DNA of 64,000 bases from JBCCOW01 sp038749105 (GCA_038749105.1 JBCDIM010000005.1:27753-91752); one strand, 5' to 3'; positions 45,605 to 55,338 are shown, numbered from the stretch's first letter. Numbers and translations: made by a program. The notes: generated by a model not told the origin, from the letters alone.

Positions 45605-47023
45605 CTAGCTCGGCCGGGTCATCGCGTCGTAGTCCATCAACTCTGCCAACCGCTCGGGCGGCATCAGCTCCAGCTCGCCGACCAATTCCTTGATCGTCTT
45701 GCCCTCCTTGTGGGCCTGTTTCGCCAGGGCGGCGCACTTGTCGTAACCCACCTCTGGGGCCAGCGCGGTGATCGTCATCAGCGACGCTTCGAGCAGCTCG
45801 GTGCAGCGCTCCTCGTTGACCTCCAGGCCGTCGAGGAGCTTGTCGACGAAGACGTTCGAGACGTTGGCAAGCAGGTCGACCGATTCGAGAAACGCGTCGA
45901 TCATCACGGGCATGGCGACATTCAACTCGAAGATCGAGCCGACGCCGCCGAGCCCTGCGGTGGTCACGGTCGCGTCGTTGCCGATGACCCGGCAGCAGAC
46001 CTGCATGACCGACTCGCAGATCACGGGGTTGACCTTGCCCGGCATGATGGAACTTCCCGGCTGGATCGCCGGCAGGTTCAGCTCCCCGATCCCGCACCGC
46101 GGGCCGGAGCCGAGGTGGCGGATGTCGTTGGCGATTTTGGACAGCGAGACCGCGATGGTCTTGAGGTCGCCCGAGGCATGAACGAACGAGTCCTTGGCGG
46201 CCTGCGCCTCGCAGTGATCGCCGGCTTCCTCAAACGGTGAGTCAGCAAACCCAAGCCGTTGGGTCAGCGTCTTGCACACACGCTCAGCAAACTCGGGGTG
46301 TGCGTTGATCCCCGTACCGACAGCCGTACCACCGATCGGCATGTTGGCGACCATATCGACCAACGCATGATTCGCGCGATGGACCCCGTGTTCAACCGCA
46401 GCTGCGTATCCCCCAAACACTTGGCCGAGCCGGATCGGCGTAGCGTCCATGAGGTGCGTTCGCCCGGTCTTGAGAATGGCGTCATAGGCCTTGGCTTTCT
46501 CGCTCAGCGCCGCGTGGAGGTTCTTCAGCCCGGGGACCAGCGTGTTGGCGATCGTGTCGCCGCCGGCGATACACATCGCCGTCGGGAAGGTGTCGTTACT
46601 CGACTGCCCCATGTTGACGTGGTCGTTGGGATGGACGCCACCTTCAGCCTTGGTGCTGGCGCCGAGGCCGAGCTTGTCGTTAGCGAGGGCGGCGATGACC
46701 TCGTTGGCGTTCATGTTGGTGCTGGTGCCCGAGCCGGTCTGGTAGACGTCGACGGGGAAGTGGGCGTCGCGCATACCCTGAGCGATTTCGTCAGCGGCGG
46801 CGATGATGGCTTCGGCGAGCTTGGCGTCGAGCTTGCCGAGGTCTAGGTTGGCTTGGGCACAGGCGGCCTTGAGGTGGCCGAAGGCGTGGATCACGGCCGG
46901 GGGCAGCGGGCGGTTGGCGATGGGGAAGTTGGCGACGGCCCGGGCGGTGCTGGCCCCGTAGAGGGCGTCGGCGGGGACGGGCATCTCGCCCATGGAGTCT
47001 TTTTCGATACGGGTCTGCGACAT
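45605..47023 (-). CDS. fumC: Fumarate hydratase class II
   Basis: A 472-residue homotetrameric iron-independent fumarase of the TCA cycle. Motifs: QTGSGTSTNMNANEV, GGVHPNDHVNMGQSSNDTFP, TGRTHLMDATPI and the family signature GSSIMPGKVNP. Normal length with no interruptions. Upstream region of 72 bases shared with the membrane-anchored unknown, which ends there. Confidence 0.97.
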   Translation of the reverse strand: MSQTRIEKDSMGEMPVPADALYGASTARAVANFPIANRPLPPAVIHAFGHLKAACAQANLDLGKLDAKLAEAIIAAADEIAQGMRDAHFPVDVYQTGSGTSTNMNANEVIAALANDKLGLGASTKAEGGVHPNDHVNMGQSSNDTFPTAMCIAGGDTIANTLVPGLKNLHAALSEKAKAYDAILKTGRTHLMDATPIRLGQVFGGYAAAVEHGVHRANHALVDMVANMPIGGTAVGTGINAHPEFAERVCKTLTQRLGFADSPFEEAGDHCEAQAAKDSFVHASGDLKTIAVSLSKIANDIRHLGSGPRCGIGELNLPAIQPGSSIMPGKVNPVICESVMQVCCRVIGNDATVTTAGLGGVGSIFELNVAMPVMIDAFLESVDLLANVSNVFVDKLLDGLEVNEERCTELLEASLMTITALAPEVGYDKCAALAKQAHKEGKTIKELVGELELMPPERLAELMDYDAMTRPS

Positions 47024-47095
47024 AACGACGGGCCTCGTGAAGGATGCGGGGAGACGGATCGTATCGCGGGCCCGGCGGCTTGTGGGGGCGGTGTG

Positions 47096-48658
47096 CTAGG
47101 GGTTTGTGGCACCGCCTGCGGCGTGCCGGAGCAGCGTGTCGCGCAGCCGGTGCAGCTCCGCCTCGCTGGGCGGCTGAGCCAGGCGTAGCGGCTCGGGCAG
47201 GTACCGGTTCAGCACGGGCCGCCAGCCTGCATCCGTGAGCAGGGCGTGGCTGCGGCCGGCCCAGGATTCGAGGGCTGCCGTCGTGTTGTGGATGGGTGGA
47301 AAAAGGGTATCCAGGGCGAAGCGGGGGTGGTCAGCGGGTTCGCGGTGCAGAGCCGCGAGGAGGTACGTCGAGGCGTTGGCGGGGTCGCGGGTGATCGCGG
47401 TGGCGAAGGGATAGGTCAGGGCCTGATCGACCGGCTGCCGGAGGTATTCGCCGAGCTGGAGGCGTAGGCGCTGCTGCGGGTCGTTGGTGGTGGCGATGGC
47501 GTGGGCCAGGGCGTCGGTGCGGCGGAGGCCGAGCGCGGCAAGGGCGTCGTCGGTGCGGGTGAGCAGCGTCTCGGCGGTAAGCGACGGGTCATCGCGAAGC
47601 AGGTCGGCGAGGGCGGCGGTATCGCCCGTGACCGTCTGCGGATGGAGGCCGGCAAACCCGGTCAGGAGGGCACCGGCGAAGCGGACCCGCGGGTTAAAGT
47701 CGAGCAGCAGTTCGCGGGCAAGGGGCGTGAGTTCGGCTTCGGGAAGCGTGTCGATGAGGTGAAGCATGAGGCGGTCACGCTGCGCCGCGGGGAGTGTTGG
47801 CAGCAGTGACGTGGGGTCTCCGGGGGTTTGAGCCCACAGAAGGCTGGGCCCTCCATGAGCTTCGGGTGCGGTTGCGGCAACCGATGCGGACACGCGTTGG
47901 AGCCTGGCGTTAAGCAGCGGGTGCGGGTCGGTGAATGGCAATGGATCAGACAGGCCTGCCGCGATAGCAACCGAGATGGCGGCGTCACGGGCGTGGGGCT
48001 CGGGGTGATGGATCAGGTGTTGGAAGAAGGCCTTGCCATCGGGGTGGTCTAGGAGGCGGGGCGACGCGAACAGCTGGCGGCCGAGCTGGCCCGGGGCGGC
48101 GGGCTCGGACGAGCTGACCAGGGGCTTGAGGGCGTGGAGGTAGGCGTCGGGCCCAACACGGTCGAGCGACCAGAGCGCGTGGCGTTCGAGGAGCTGGATG
48201 ACCGGCTGGGGGTCCGGCATACCGAGCGCCCGTTCGGTCAGTGTCTCGATCAGGCGATCCGTCGAGGAGAGGGTAGACAGCGTCACGTCGAGGAGTGGCA
48301 GGACGCTGTCGAGCGGCTGATCTTGCGCCTCGGCAATGAACGCGTCGGCGAGCCGGGGGTCCAGTGGGGATTGAACGGGCAGCAGCACGAGGAGCAGCGG
48401 GTTGCGTCGGGTGGGGGGCAGCCCAGGGAGCGTGTCGAGGGCTGCGTTGAAGTCGTCGGGGTGGTCGGCGGGGTCGCGGCGTGCGGCGAAGTAGTCCAGT
48501 GCCGCGTCGAAGGCCTGGGGGTCGTCGGCGTGGAGCTGATGGGTACGGTAAGCGCGGTGCAGCGTCGGCCCGAGCGTAAAAGCAAGCAACACGCCCAGGC
48601 AGGCGGCGACGAGGCTACCAACGGCGAGTCGGCGGGGTGGGGGGAGCCAGCGCGGCAT
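47096..48658 (-). CDS. Membrane-anchored helical protein of unknown function
   Basis: A 520-residue protein with one N-terminal transmembrane helix (LAVGSLVAACLGVLLAFTLG) and a large extracytoplasmic part of leucine- and alanine-rich helices with HEAT-like periodicity (LLRDDPSLTAETLLTRTDDA, LTPLARELLLDFNPRVRFAG). ATG 48658 is the last start before the membrane helix. The longer open frame upstream is antisense to the next gene. No catalytic residues are recognised. Confidence 0.6.
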   Translation of the reverse strand: MPRWLPPPRRLAVGSLVAACLGVLLAFTLGPTLHRAYRTHQLHADDPQAFDAALDYFAARRDPADHPDDFNAALDTLPGLPPTRRNPLLLVLLPVQSPLDPRLADAFIAEAQDQPLDSVLPLLDVTLSTLSSTDRLIETLTERALGMPDPQPVIQLLERHALWSLDRVGPDAYLHALKPLVSSSEPAAPGQLGRQLFASPRLLDHPDGKAFFQHLIHHPEPHARDAAISVAIAAGLSDPLPFTDPHPLLNARLQRVSASVAATAPEAHGGPSLLWAQTPGDPTSLLPTLPAAQRDRLMLHLIDTLPEAELTPLARELLLDFNPRVRFAGALLTGFAGLHPQTVTGDTAALADLLRDDPSLTAETLLTRTDDALAALGLRRTDALAHAIATTNDPQQRLRLQLGEYLRQPVDQALTYPFATAITRDPANASTYLLAALHREPADHPRFALDTLFPPIHNTTAALESWAGRSHALLTDAGWRPVLNRYLPEPLRLAQPPSEAELHRLRDTLLRHAAGGATNP

Positions 48659-48695
48659 GCCCAGATTATGGCGGCCTTCGCGCGGCTCGGTGGGT

Positions 48696-50729
48696 TCAGC
48701 CCGGTGCGTCGGCCCGCAGGTCGAGGTAAGCAAGCTGTTGCGGGCTGAGCTCGACCCCGAGCGCGGGCAGGGAAGAGGTCGTCTCGCTGATGTGCCGGGG
48801 GCCGATGAGGGCGACCTGAGGGAACGGCTGACAGAGCACGTAAGCCGCGGCGATATTGATCGCGGAGACGCCAAACTGTTCGGCCAGCTCGAAGGCGCGG
48901 TCGCGGCGCTGGCGGTTATCGGGCGAGTCCCAGGAATCGACGTGGGTGACGAGGTAGTTCTGGCCCTCTCGGGAGACGAAGTACCCGCGGGCCTGGGACG
49001 ACCAGGCAAAGTTTGGGGTCTGGGTGTCGGTATGCCACTGGCGGTGTTCGTCGGTGGAAGCGGCGATGCAGCCGTTCCAGACGGGGTGGACCATCCGAGC
49101 CAGTGAGAAGTTGTTGGAGGTGAAGCCGAAGCGGCGTTTGCCGTGCTGGTCGGCGTAGGCGTTGGCGGCGTCGATGCGGGCGGGCGACCAGTTGGAGCCG
49201 CCGAAGATGCCGATGCGGCCGGCCTCGGCGTGCTCATGCAGCACATCGACGAACTCACCGACGGGGACGTCGGGGTTGTCGCGGTGCATGATGTAGATGG
49301 GCACGCGGTCGAGGCCGAAGTCTTCGAGGGACTCGTGGAGTTCCCGCGTGAGGGCGTCGGGGTTGCAGTTGGGGGTGTGGGCACCCTTGCAGATGAGGTT
49401 GATCTTGTCGGCGATGCCGCGTGAACGGAGGTACCCGCCCATTATGCGTTGGCGCTTGCGGCCGTAGACCATAGCGGTGTCGAAGGCGTTACCGCCCGCC
49501 TCGATGAAGTGGTCCCAGATGGGTGCGGCGTCGCGGAGGGTGTTCTTGTTGTCGCAGCCGAAGACGAAGCGGGAGATCGGTCGGTCGAGGCCGGGGATCT
49601 CGGCATAGGTCATGGCGTGACCGGGCCGGGCTTGAGGCGTGCGGCCGGCGTCGGGCTGGTTGTGCTCGGGGGTTTCGTGAGGGTAGACGAGACCGATCTC
49701 CTGGCGGCAGGCGTCGAGCACGCGCAGGTTGCTGATCGTGTCGGCGTGAGACATCACCGGGGCGATCGACGGGTCGCTGCCGGTCTTACCCTCAGCCACA
49801 AGACGGGCGAAGTCGGCGGCCTCGTAGGCGAACGCGGTCATCGTGGACGGCACACTGATGCGCTCGGGCTCCTGCCCCGTTTTCTTGAGGGTGATCACAC
49901 AATCGGTGGCGTCGGCGCGGTCGTTGATCCAGGGATCGGGTAGGTGGATGCTTCCCTCGGTACCGGTGATATGGACATCGTTGGCGTCGCGTAGCCGGAC
50001 ACCGGTGGTGCACTGGGCGAGCAGGCCTTGCCCGAAGTCGAGGAGCATGGTGGCCCACTCGTCGACGCCGGTCCCGCCGAGGTGACCCTGGGCCTTGACC
50101 TCGGTGGGGTGGGCGAAGGGCTGGGGGTTGTCGGGGTTGAGCGCGGTGCCGGCGATGAGGCGGGCCATGTTGGTGGCATAGCAGCCGACATCGAGCAGGC
50201 CGCCGCCGGCGAGCATCGGGTTGAAGAGCCGGCCCTCGGGGTTGATGCCGGCGCGGAACGCGAAGTTGGAGCGGATGAGCTGGACCTCGCCAATCACGCG
50301 GTCACGCAGCAGCTCCAGCAGCTTATGGGTCTGTGGGTGTGAGCGCTCCTTGAAGGCCTCGACGAACAGCAGGCCGGCCCGTTCGGCGGTGTCGGCAATG
50401 CGTTCGGCGGACGGGGCATTGAGTGCCGCGGGCTTCTCACAGAACACATGCTTCCCTGCTTCTAGCGCACGGATGCACCACTGGGCGTGCTGCGTGTGTG
50501 GCGTGGCGATGTAGACGGCGTCTACATCATCGCGGTCCAGCAGTGCGTCGTAGCCCTCGGTCGGGGTGGCGTCGGCGAGACCCTGGCTATCGATGAAGGC
50601 TTGGGCGCGGGCGAGGGAACGAGAGCCGACGGCGGTGATGGTGCCGGCCTGGGCCTGTTGGACACCGGCGGAGAAGGCCTGGGCGATGCCGCCGGGGCCG
50701 AGGATGGCCCAGCGAAGGGGAGCGGTCAT
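48696..50729 (-). CDS. Gfo/Idh/MocA oxidoreductase fused to aldo/keto reductase
   Basis: One uninterrupted 677-residue frame with two enzymes. Residues 1-350 are a Gfo/Idh/MocA dehydrogenase: AILGPGGIAQAFS (NAD(P) loop), AVYIATPHTQHAQW, GKHVFCEKP (E98-K99-P100), then the substrate-binding domain with GGGLLDVGCY. A short linker (~352-372) leads into an aldo/keto reductase (~376-677) with D417 and Y422 in AFDTAMVYG, K448 in ICKGAH and H482 in IMHRDN, the complete AKR tetrad. ATG 50729 has AGGA eight bases upstream. It is divergent from an AraC regulator. Consecutive redox steps on a sugar or cyclitol are plausible. Confidence 0.88.
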   Translation of the reverse strand: MTAPLRWAILGPGGIAQAFSAGVQQAQAGTITAVGSRSLARAQAFIDSQGLADATPTEGYDALLDRDDVDAVYIATPHTQHAQWCIRALEAGKHVFCEKPAALNAPSAERIADTAERAGLLFVEAFKERSHPQTHKLLELLRDRVIGEVQLIRSNFAFRAGINPEGRLFNPMLAGGGLLDVGCYATNMARLIAGTALNPDNPQPFAHPTEVKAQGHLGGTGVDEWATMLLDFGQGLLAQCTTGVRLRDANDVHITGTEGSIHLPDPWINDRADATDCVITLKKTGQEPERISVPSTMTAFAYEAADFARLVAEGKTGSDPSIAPVMSHADTISNLRVLDACRQEIGLVYPHETPEHNQPDAGRTPQARPGHAMTYAEIPGLDRPISRFVFGCDNKNTLRDAAPIWDHFIEAGGNAFDTAMVYGRKRQRIMGGYLRSRGIADKINLICKGAHTPNCNPDALTRELHESLEDFGLDRVPIYIMHRDNPDVPVGEFVDVLHEHAEAGRIGIFGGSNWSPARIDAANAYADQHGKRRFGFTSNNFSLARMVHPVWNGCIAASTDEHRQWHTDTQTPNFAWSSQARGYFVSREGQNYLVTHVDSWDSPDNRQRRDRAFELAEQFGVSAINIAAAYVLCQPFPQVALIGPRHISETTSSLPALGVELSPQQLAYLDLRADAPG

Positions 50730-50773
50730 GGGAGCAGTCCTGAGGCAAGGAGCAAGGGGCGATGTATGGCCGT

Positions 50774-50798
50774 ACGAGAGGCCTGAACCCACGAGAGG
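50774..50798. promoter_or_regulatory. Direct repeat in the fusion/AraC divergent promoter region
   Basis: ACGAGAGG occurs at 50774-50781 and again at 50791-50798, 17 bases apart, in the 94-base region between the oxidoreductase fusion and its AraC regulator. Direct half-sites of this kind are typical AraC operators. The assignment is an inference. Confidence 0.35.
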
Positions 50799-50823
50799 TT
50801 AAGAAGACTCTCCGGGTGTAGAC

Positions 50824-51720
50824 ATGGACAGGTTGGCGCATGTATGTCAGAATTGGAGCATGCCAGCGTTCGGGCCAGAGGGCGTTAGTCATGTCATCAT
50901 CCGCCGGTTCGGCGAGGAGGAGAACGGCTGGCGTCTAGCCTGTGGTTACCACGCGAAGCCCGCGCGGCGCTTCGGCTATACCCGCCGGCCGCTCGAGCAC
51001 TACGCCATGGTGTATTTGATCCGGGGTTCGGGCTGGTTTACGGGGGCAGACGGTGAGCGGCGGCGGGTCTCGGCGGGGGACATGCTGCAGCATGTCGCGG
51101 GCTACTCGCACACCCTGGAGCCGGACGCGGATGGTCAGTGGTGGGAGTTCTGGTTCGATCTACCGAATACGCTGGTGAGGGGCTTGTCAGATATGGGCAT
51201 CCTTCGTGATACGCCGGTGATCCCGGCAGGGCTATCCCCGACCCTCCGGGCACGGTGTGATCGGCTGCTGCGGGCGGCAGAGGATCAAGCGGTGGGCGAC
51301 CGTGGGGCAGCGGCGGTCATCGCGGCGATGGAACTGACGCTGGCGCTGCACGGGGCCGCCGGCTCGACCGGGCACGAAGCGGGCTCTTCGCGAGGTGCAC
51401 TCGACGAACAGCTCGACACCGCCCGGCGCTGGCTCGATGCGGACCCGGGGGCGAACGAGTCGATCCCCGAGATGGCGGCCCGTTTGGGGGTGGACTACGA
51501 CGTGTTCCGAAAAGGGTTCCGCGAACGCGTCGGGGTCTCGCCGCACGCCTACCGGATCAGGCGTCGGCTGGAGCTTGGGGACCACCTAATGATCCGGGAA
51601 GGGCTGAGTATCCGCGAGGCGGCGGAGCGGCTGGGTTATCCCGACGCCTTCTGCTTCAGCAAGCAGTACAAGCGGGTCCGCGGGGTTCCGCCGAGCGCGG
51701 CGTTGACACGGGCAACGTGA
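50824..51720 (+). CDS. AraC-family regulator (paired with oxidoreductase fusion)
   Basis: A 298-residue protein. An N-terminal AraC-type arm and cupin (HYAMVYLIRGSGWFTGADGE, VSAGDMLQHVAGYSHTLEPD) is followed by a C-terminal two-HTH domain: ESIPEMAARLGVDYDVFRKG and LSIREAAERLGYPDAFCFSK, ending RGVPPSAAL. An alternative ATG at 50860 (MPAFGPEG) would remove 12 residues. Divergent from the fusion gene, it is the likely activator of it. Confidence 0.9.
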   Translation: MDRLAHVCQNWSMPAFGPEGVSHVIIRRFGEEENGWRLACGYHAKPARRFGYTRRPLEHYAMVYLIRGSGWFTGADGERRRVSAGDMLQHVAGYSHTLEPDADGQWWEFWFDLPNTLVRGLSDMGILRDTPVIPAGLSPTLRARCDRLLRAAEDQAVGDRGAAAVIAAMELTLALHGAAGSTGHEAGSSRGALDEQLDTARRWLDADPGANESIPEMAARLGVDYDVFRKGFRERVGVSPHAYRIRRRLELGDHLMIREGLSIREAAERLGYPDAFCFSKQYKRVRGVPPSAALTRAT

Positions 51721-51726
51721 GGGCGA

Positions 51727-52908
51727 TCAGTCGGGGTGCGTGAGCAGGCGGTAGGCGGTTCGGTCCAGAGCCGGTGCAGCGGTCGGCTTGGCGGTGTTGG
51801 TCACTACCAGCGCGGCGAGGCGGCGCTCGGGGGCGAGCCAGGTCACGGCATACCAGAGCGTGTTACTGCCGGAATGAGCGAGGGCGGTGCCGGGTTGTCC
51901 GTTGAGGCCGGCCCACTTGCGGGTCAGGACACCCCAACCCATGGCGTAGCCGCGTGGGTCCTGTGGGGTGCCCAGGTCGAGCGGGCCGGGGTCGTGGAGG
52001 GTGCGGTAGTGGTCAGCGGTGAGGCCGAGGGCGTCGCGTTGCCCGGGCGGGAGGTGCGGGCCGTCGAGGTGGCACTGGAGAAAGGCGGCCCAGTCGGTGA
52101 GGCTGGCATGCACGGTGCCGGCCGGGCCAAGCAGCATCGCGTTATCGGCAAAGGGGCCGGGGGGCACTGGCTTCCCGTCATGGGTATGTCCCAAAGGGTT
52201 GAGTGGCGGCAGGGTGCCGTCGGGGCTGGCAGATGGGGGCCCGAACCCGGCTGAGGCCATGCCCAGGGGCTTGAACAGGCGGCTCTTCATGAGGTCTTCC
52301 CAGGTCTGCCCGGTCACGCGTTCCGCGACATGACCCGCAATGACATAGGACGCGTTGGAATAGTGGTGCGTTCCTCGGCCGGGCGACGCGTCGGGCCAGC
52401 TGTTGGGCGGCGTCTGGAGCAGGTGCCAGACATAGCGTTTCCGGGCGAGAGGGCCGGTGAGTTGCCCGGTGCGTTCGGCCGGGGCGTAGAAGAACAGCGG
52501 CCCGTTGCTCGGCGTGCCCGCCCGCATCCGCAGCAGCTCGGCCAGCGTGACGTCTTGGTAGCCCGGGTCGATGGGCAGATCCTCCAGGCGATGCCCGAGC
52601 GTGTCATCCCACGCGAGCGTGCCCTCTGCCACCAGGGTCGCCAGGAGTGTCGCAGTCATGGCTTTCGTGCAAGAGCCAAGATGCCAGCGGTCGTCGGGAG
52701 CCACGGGCGTGGGTTGATTGGCGGCGCGTCGCCCAACCGCATGGTGCTGCGAGATGTTGCCCGCCTCGAGGCGGAGCGTTGCGAGGGCAGGGAGCCCCGC
52801 GTCCTCTCGGGCGCGATCAAGATCGTCGCGGAGGCTCCCGGCGCAGGCGGTGCCGCGTGAGAGCACGAGCCCCAAGAGCACGATTAGACCGATCAGCGAA
52901 GACCGCAT
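51727..52908 (-). CDS. Secreted serine hydrolase (class C beta-lactamase family)
   Basis: A 393-residue protein with a signal peptide (SLIGLIVLLGLVLSRGTACA). The class C beta-lactamase/DD-peptidase/esterase fold shows S79-x-x-K82 in LGSCTKAM, a Tyr-x-Asn motif in HYSNASYVIAGHVAERVTG and HSG in LAHSGSNTLW in place of KTG. Such proteins are often esterases or peptidases rather than antibiotic-inactivating enzymes. It sits within the catabolic block next to a divergent sulfatase and probably acts on an ester or peptide in the periplasm. Confidence 0.85.
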   Translation of the reverse strand: MRSSLIGLIVLLGLVLSRGTACAGSLRDDLDRAREDAGLPALATLRLEAGNISQHHAVGRRAANQPTPVAPDDRWHLGSCTKAMTATLLATLVAEGTLAWDDTLGHRLEDLPIDPGYQDVTLAELLRMRAGTPSNGPLFFYAPAERTGQLTGPLARKRYVWHLLQTPPNSWPDASPGRGTHHYSNASYVIAGHVAERVTGQTWEDLMKSRLFKPLGMASAGFGPPSASPDGTLPPLNPLGHTHDGKPVPPGPFADNAMLLGPAGTVHASLTDWAAFLQCHLDGPHLPPGQRDALGLTADHYRTLHDPGPLDLGTPQDPRGYAMGWGVLTRKWAGLNGQPGTALAHSGSNTLWYAVTWLAPERRLAALVVTNTAKPTAAPALDRTAYRLLTHPD

Positions 52909-52941
52909 GCCGCGATCATATCTGGAGCCACTCGACCCGCT

Positions 52942-54441
52942 ATGTTGCCACGCATGAAGCGACCGAACCTGGTGATGATCCTGATCGATGACCTGGGCTG
53001 GGCCGACCTGGGGTGCTTCGGCAGCTCGTTCTACGAGACGCCGAACCTCGACCGGCTGGCGAAGGGCGGGCTGCGGTTCACCGACGCCTACGCGTCGTGC
53101 CCGGTGTGTTCGCCGACGCGGGCCTCGCTGATGAGCGGGCAGTACCCGGCCCGGGTGGGGATCACCAACTACATCGCCGGGAACGCCTGGGGGAAGCTGA
53201 TGGGCGTGCCGTACTTCCACGAGCTGCCCCGGACGGTGACGGCGTTGCCCGAGGTGCTCAAGGGCGGCGGCTACGCGACCTACCACGTGGGCAAGTGGCA
53301 CCTGGGCGAGACGCCCGAACACTGGCCGCAGGCCTTCGGGTTTGATGTGAACATCGCCGGCTGCGGCAAGGGCCATCCGTACAAGGGGTACTTCAGCCCG
53401 TACGACCTCGACAACCTCGAGAACGGCCCCGAAGGGGAGTTCCTCACCGATCGCCTTACCGATGAGGCGGTCGCCCTGCTCGAGCGCCACAACGCCGACG
53501 GCGAAGCGGCGGGGCAGCCGTTCTTCCTCAACCTGGCGCACTACACGGTGCACACCCCGCTGCAGGCCCCGCCGGAGCTGATCGCCAAATACGAGGCGAA
53601 GGCCAAGGCGATGGGGATTGATCAGGACAGCGTGGTGGAAGAGCGTGAGCTGATGCCCGCTCTGCACCTCTCGACCCAGGGCCGACGCATCACTCAGCGG
53701 ACCGTGCAGTCTCACCCGGTTTATGCGGCGATGGTTGAGACGATGGACCGCAGCGTTGGACGGATCGTGGAGACGCTTGAGGCCTTGGGCGTGTTGGACG
53801 ACACACTGATTGTTTTCAGTTCAGACAACGGCGGGCTGGCAACGGGTGAGGGGTCGCCGACGTGCAACGCGCCGCTCCGGGAGGGCAAGGGGTGGATCGA
53901 AGAAGGCGGCAACCGGGTGAGCCAGATCGCGCACTGGCCGGCGGTCATCGAGGCGGGCCGGATCACCGCCGAGCCGACGACCACGCCGGACCTGTTCGCT
54001 ACGCTTATCGAGGCGGCGGGGCAGCCGCTGCCCGCGGATACGGAGATCGACGGCGTGTCGTTGATGCCGGTGCTCAAGGGCGAGACGTTTGAGCGCGGTG
54101 CGATCTTCTGGCACTACCCGCACTACTCGAACCAGGGCGGCGTGCCGAGCTGTTCGATCCGCAAGGGGCGATGGAAGCTCTCGGAGTATTTCGAGGACGG
54201 CCGACAGACCCTGTTTGATGTGGTGAACGACCCGGGCGAGGCGACGGACCGGTTCGCGGCCGAGCCCGGCGTAGCATCAACGCTGCACGCCGAGCTCGTG
54301 GCCTGGCGGGCGTCGATCGAGGCGAAGATCCCCGAGCCCAACCCGTACTACGACGAGATGGTCAGCGGGCGGATGCGGGCCCCGGACGGCATGGGGCTGA
54401 TCGACGGCAAGCCCGTACCCATCCCCGGCTCAGACCACTGA
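52942..54441 (+). CDS. Sulfatase (cytoplasmic, type I)
   Basis: A 499-residue arylsulfatase-family enzyme. The C-x-P-T/S-R core (C56 in CSPTRASLMSGQYPARVG) is the site converted to formylglycine. NLVMILIDDLGWADLGC provides the metal-binding DD, and VGKWHLG and IVFSSDNGG follow. No signal peptide is visible, which is unusual since most sulfatases are exported. ATG 52954 (MKRPNLV) is an equally good start. It is divergent from the serine hydrolase (33-base gap). Substrate unknown; a formylglycine-generating enzyme is not in the window. Confidence 0.93.
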   Translation: MLPRMKRPNLVMILIDDLGWADLGCFGSSFYETPNLDRLAKGGLRFTDAYASCPVCSPTRASLMSGQYPARVGITNYIAGNAWGKLMGVPYFHELPRTVTALPEVLKGGGYATYHVGKWHLGETPEHWPQAFGFDVNIAGCGKGHPYKGYFSPYDLDNLENGPEGEFLTDRLTDEAVALLERHNADGEAAGQPFFLNLAHYTVHTPLQAPPELIAKYEAKAKAMGIDQDSVVEERELMPALHLSTQGRRITQRTVQSHPVYAAMVETMDRSVGRIVETLEALGVLDDTLIVFSSDNGGLATGEGSPTCNAPLREGKGWIEEGGNRVSQIAHWPAVIEAGRITAEPTTTPDLFATLIEAAGQPLPADTEIDGVSLMPVLKGETFERGAIFWHYPHYSNQGGVPSCSIRKGRWKLSEYFEDGRQTLFDVVNDPGEATDRFAAEPGVASTLHAELVAWRASIEAKIPEPNPYYDEMVSGRMRAPDGMGLIDGKPVPIPGSDH

Positions 54442-54460
54442 GCCCACGCAACACAGGCCT

Positions 54461-55267
54461 TTATCGACCCGGCTCGCCCGCGGGCTCGGTGTGCTCCACC
54501 TCACGCCGGTACGCCAGCGGTGGCAGCCCGTAGTGCTTCTTGAAGAGTTTGGAAAAGTGGTAAGGATCGGGGCATCCAACCCGCTCGCCGATCACGCTGG
54601 CGGGCTCACGGGTCTGACGCAGCAGCTCGGCGGCCCGGTGCATCCGGCAGCGGATCACAAACGCGGTGGGCGGCAGCCCCACCAACGCCTTGAACCGCCG
54701 GCGGAACTGCACCAGCGATAGGTGATACGCCCGCGCGACCGCTTCAAAGTCGTACATCGCCTCGGGCCGTTCCCGGATGCCGGCGATGACCGCTTCGATC
54801 GGGTCGTCGGGCAAACGGTTGGCTCCTCCCTCCGCCAGGTCGAGCAGCATCCCCTCGAGTAGGTGCACCGCTCTCGGCGTGGTCGGCCCGGGCCGCGAGA
54901 CCCAGCCGATCAGCCGATCGAACACCGCCGCGAAACGCTCGCAGTCCCGCACCGTCTGCCAGGGCTGATCCGACGCCGGCAGCAGGCCCTTCCGCCGCAT
55001 CCGCTCCGCGCGTGGCCCCCGGAAACTGACGTACCGCTGGTCCCAGGCTTCGCCGCGGTCGCAGCCATACCGAAAATGCACCCCGGGCCGGGTCCAGAAC
55101 GCCACCGGCGGCTCCAGCTCCACCACCCGACCGGCGGGCGTCTGCCAACGCAGCGTCCCCGAAGCCGCAAAGTTCAGCGCAAAGCCGGTGAAGCTGCGGT
55201 CGATCCACGTCGAACACGCCGGGGCATGTTCCGCCGCCCAGAGCTCGATACCGCCGAAATACTGCAT
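54461..55267 (-). CDS. AraC-family regulator (paired with PhyH copy 3)
   Basis: A 268-residue protein with an N-terminal arm/cupin (SFTGFALNFAASGTLRWQTP, VELEPPVAFWTRPGVHFRYG) and a C-terminal AraC domain (AVARAYHLSLVQFRRRFKAL and PASVIGERVGCPDPYHFSKL, then YGLPPLAYR). It is divergent from PhyH copy 3 across a 106-base, visibly AT-rich region that contains the inverted repeat AGAAC-N9-GTTCT, and convergent with the sulfatase. Confidence 0.9.
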   Translation of the reverse strand: MQYFGGIELWAAEHAPACSTWIDRSFTGFALNFAASGTLRWQTPAGRVVELEPPVAFWTRPGVHFRYGCDRGEAWDQRYVSFRGPRAERMRRKGLLPASDQPWQTVRDCERFAAVFDRLIGWVSRPGPTTPRAVHLLEGMLLDLAEGGANRLPDDPIEAVIAGIRERPEAMYDFEAVARAYHLSLVQFRRRFKALVGLPPTAFVIRCRMHRAAELLRQTREPASVIGERVGCPDPYHFSKLFKKHYGLPPLAYRREVEHTEPAGEPGR

Positions 55268-55319
55268 GATCGCAAACTACAAAATAATGACCATCGGAGA
55301 CATGGCATTAACCTTAATC

Positions 55320-55338
55320 AGAACTAATTTTCGGTTCT
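55320..55338. promoter_or_regulatory. Inverted repeat in the AraC/PhyH-3 promoter region
   Basis: AGAAC (55320-55324) and GTTCT (55334-55338) are separated by 9 bases within the AT-rich 106-base divergent region. It is a candidate operator, but the arms are short and chance is possible. Confidence 0.3.

Noticed and set aside
51727..52908. Antibiotic-resistance beta-lactamase
   Set aside because: The fold is that of class C enzymes, but HSG replaces KTG and the genomic context is catabolic, so a resistance role is not supported.
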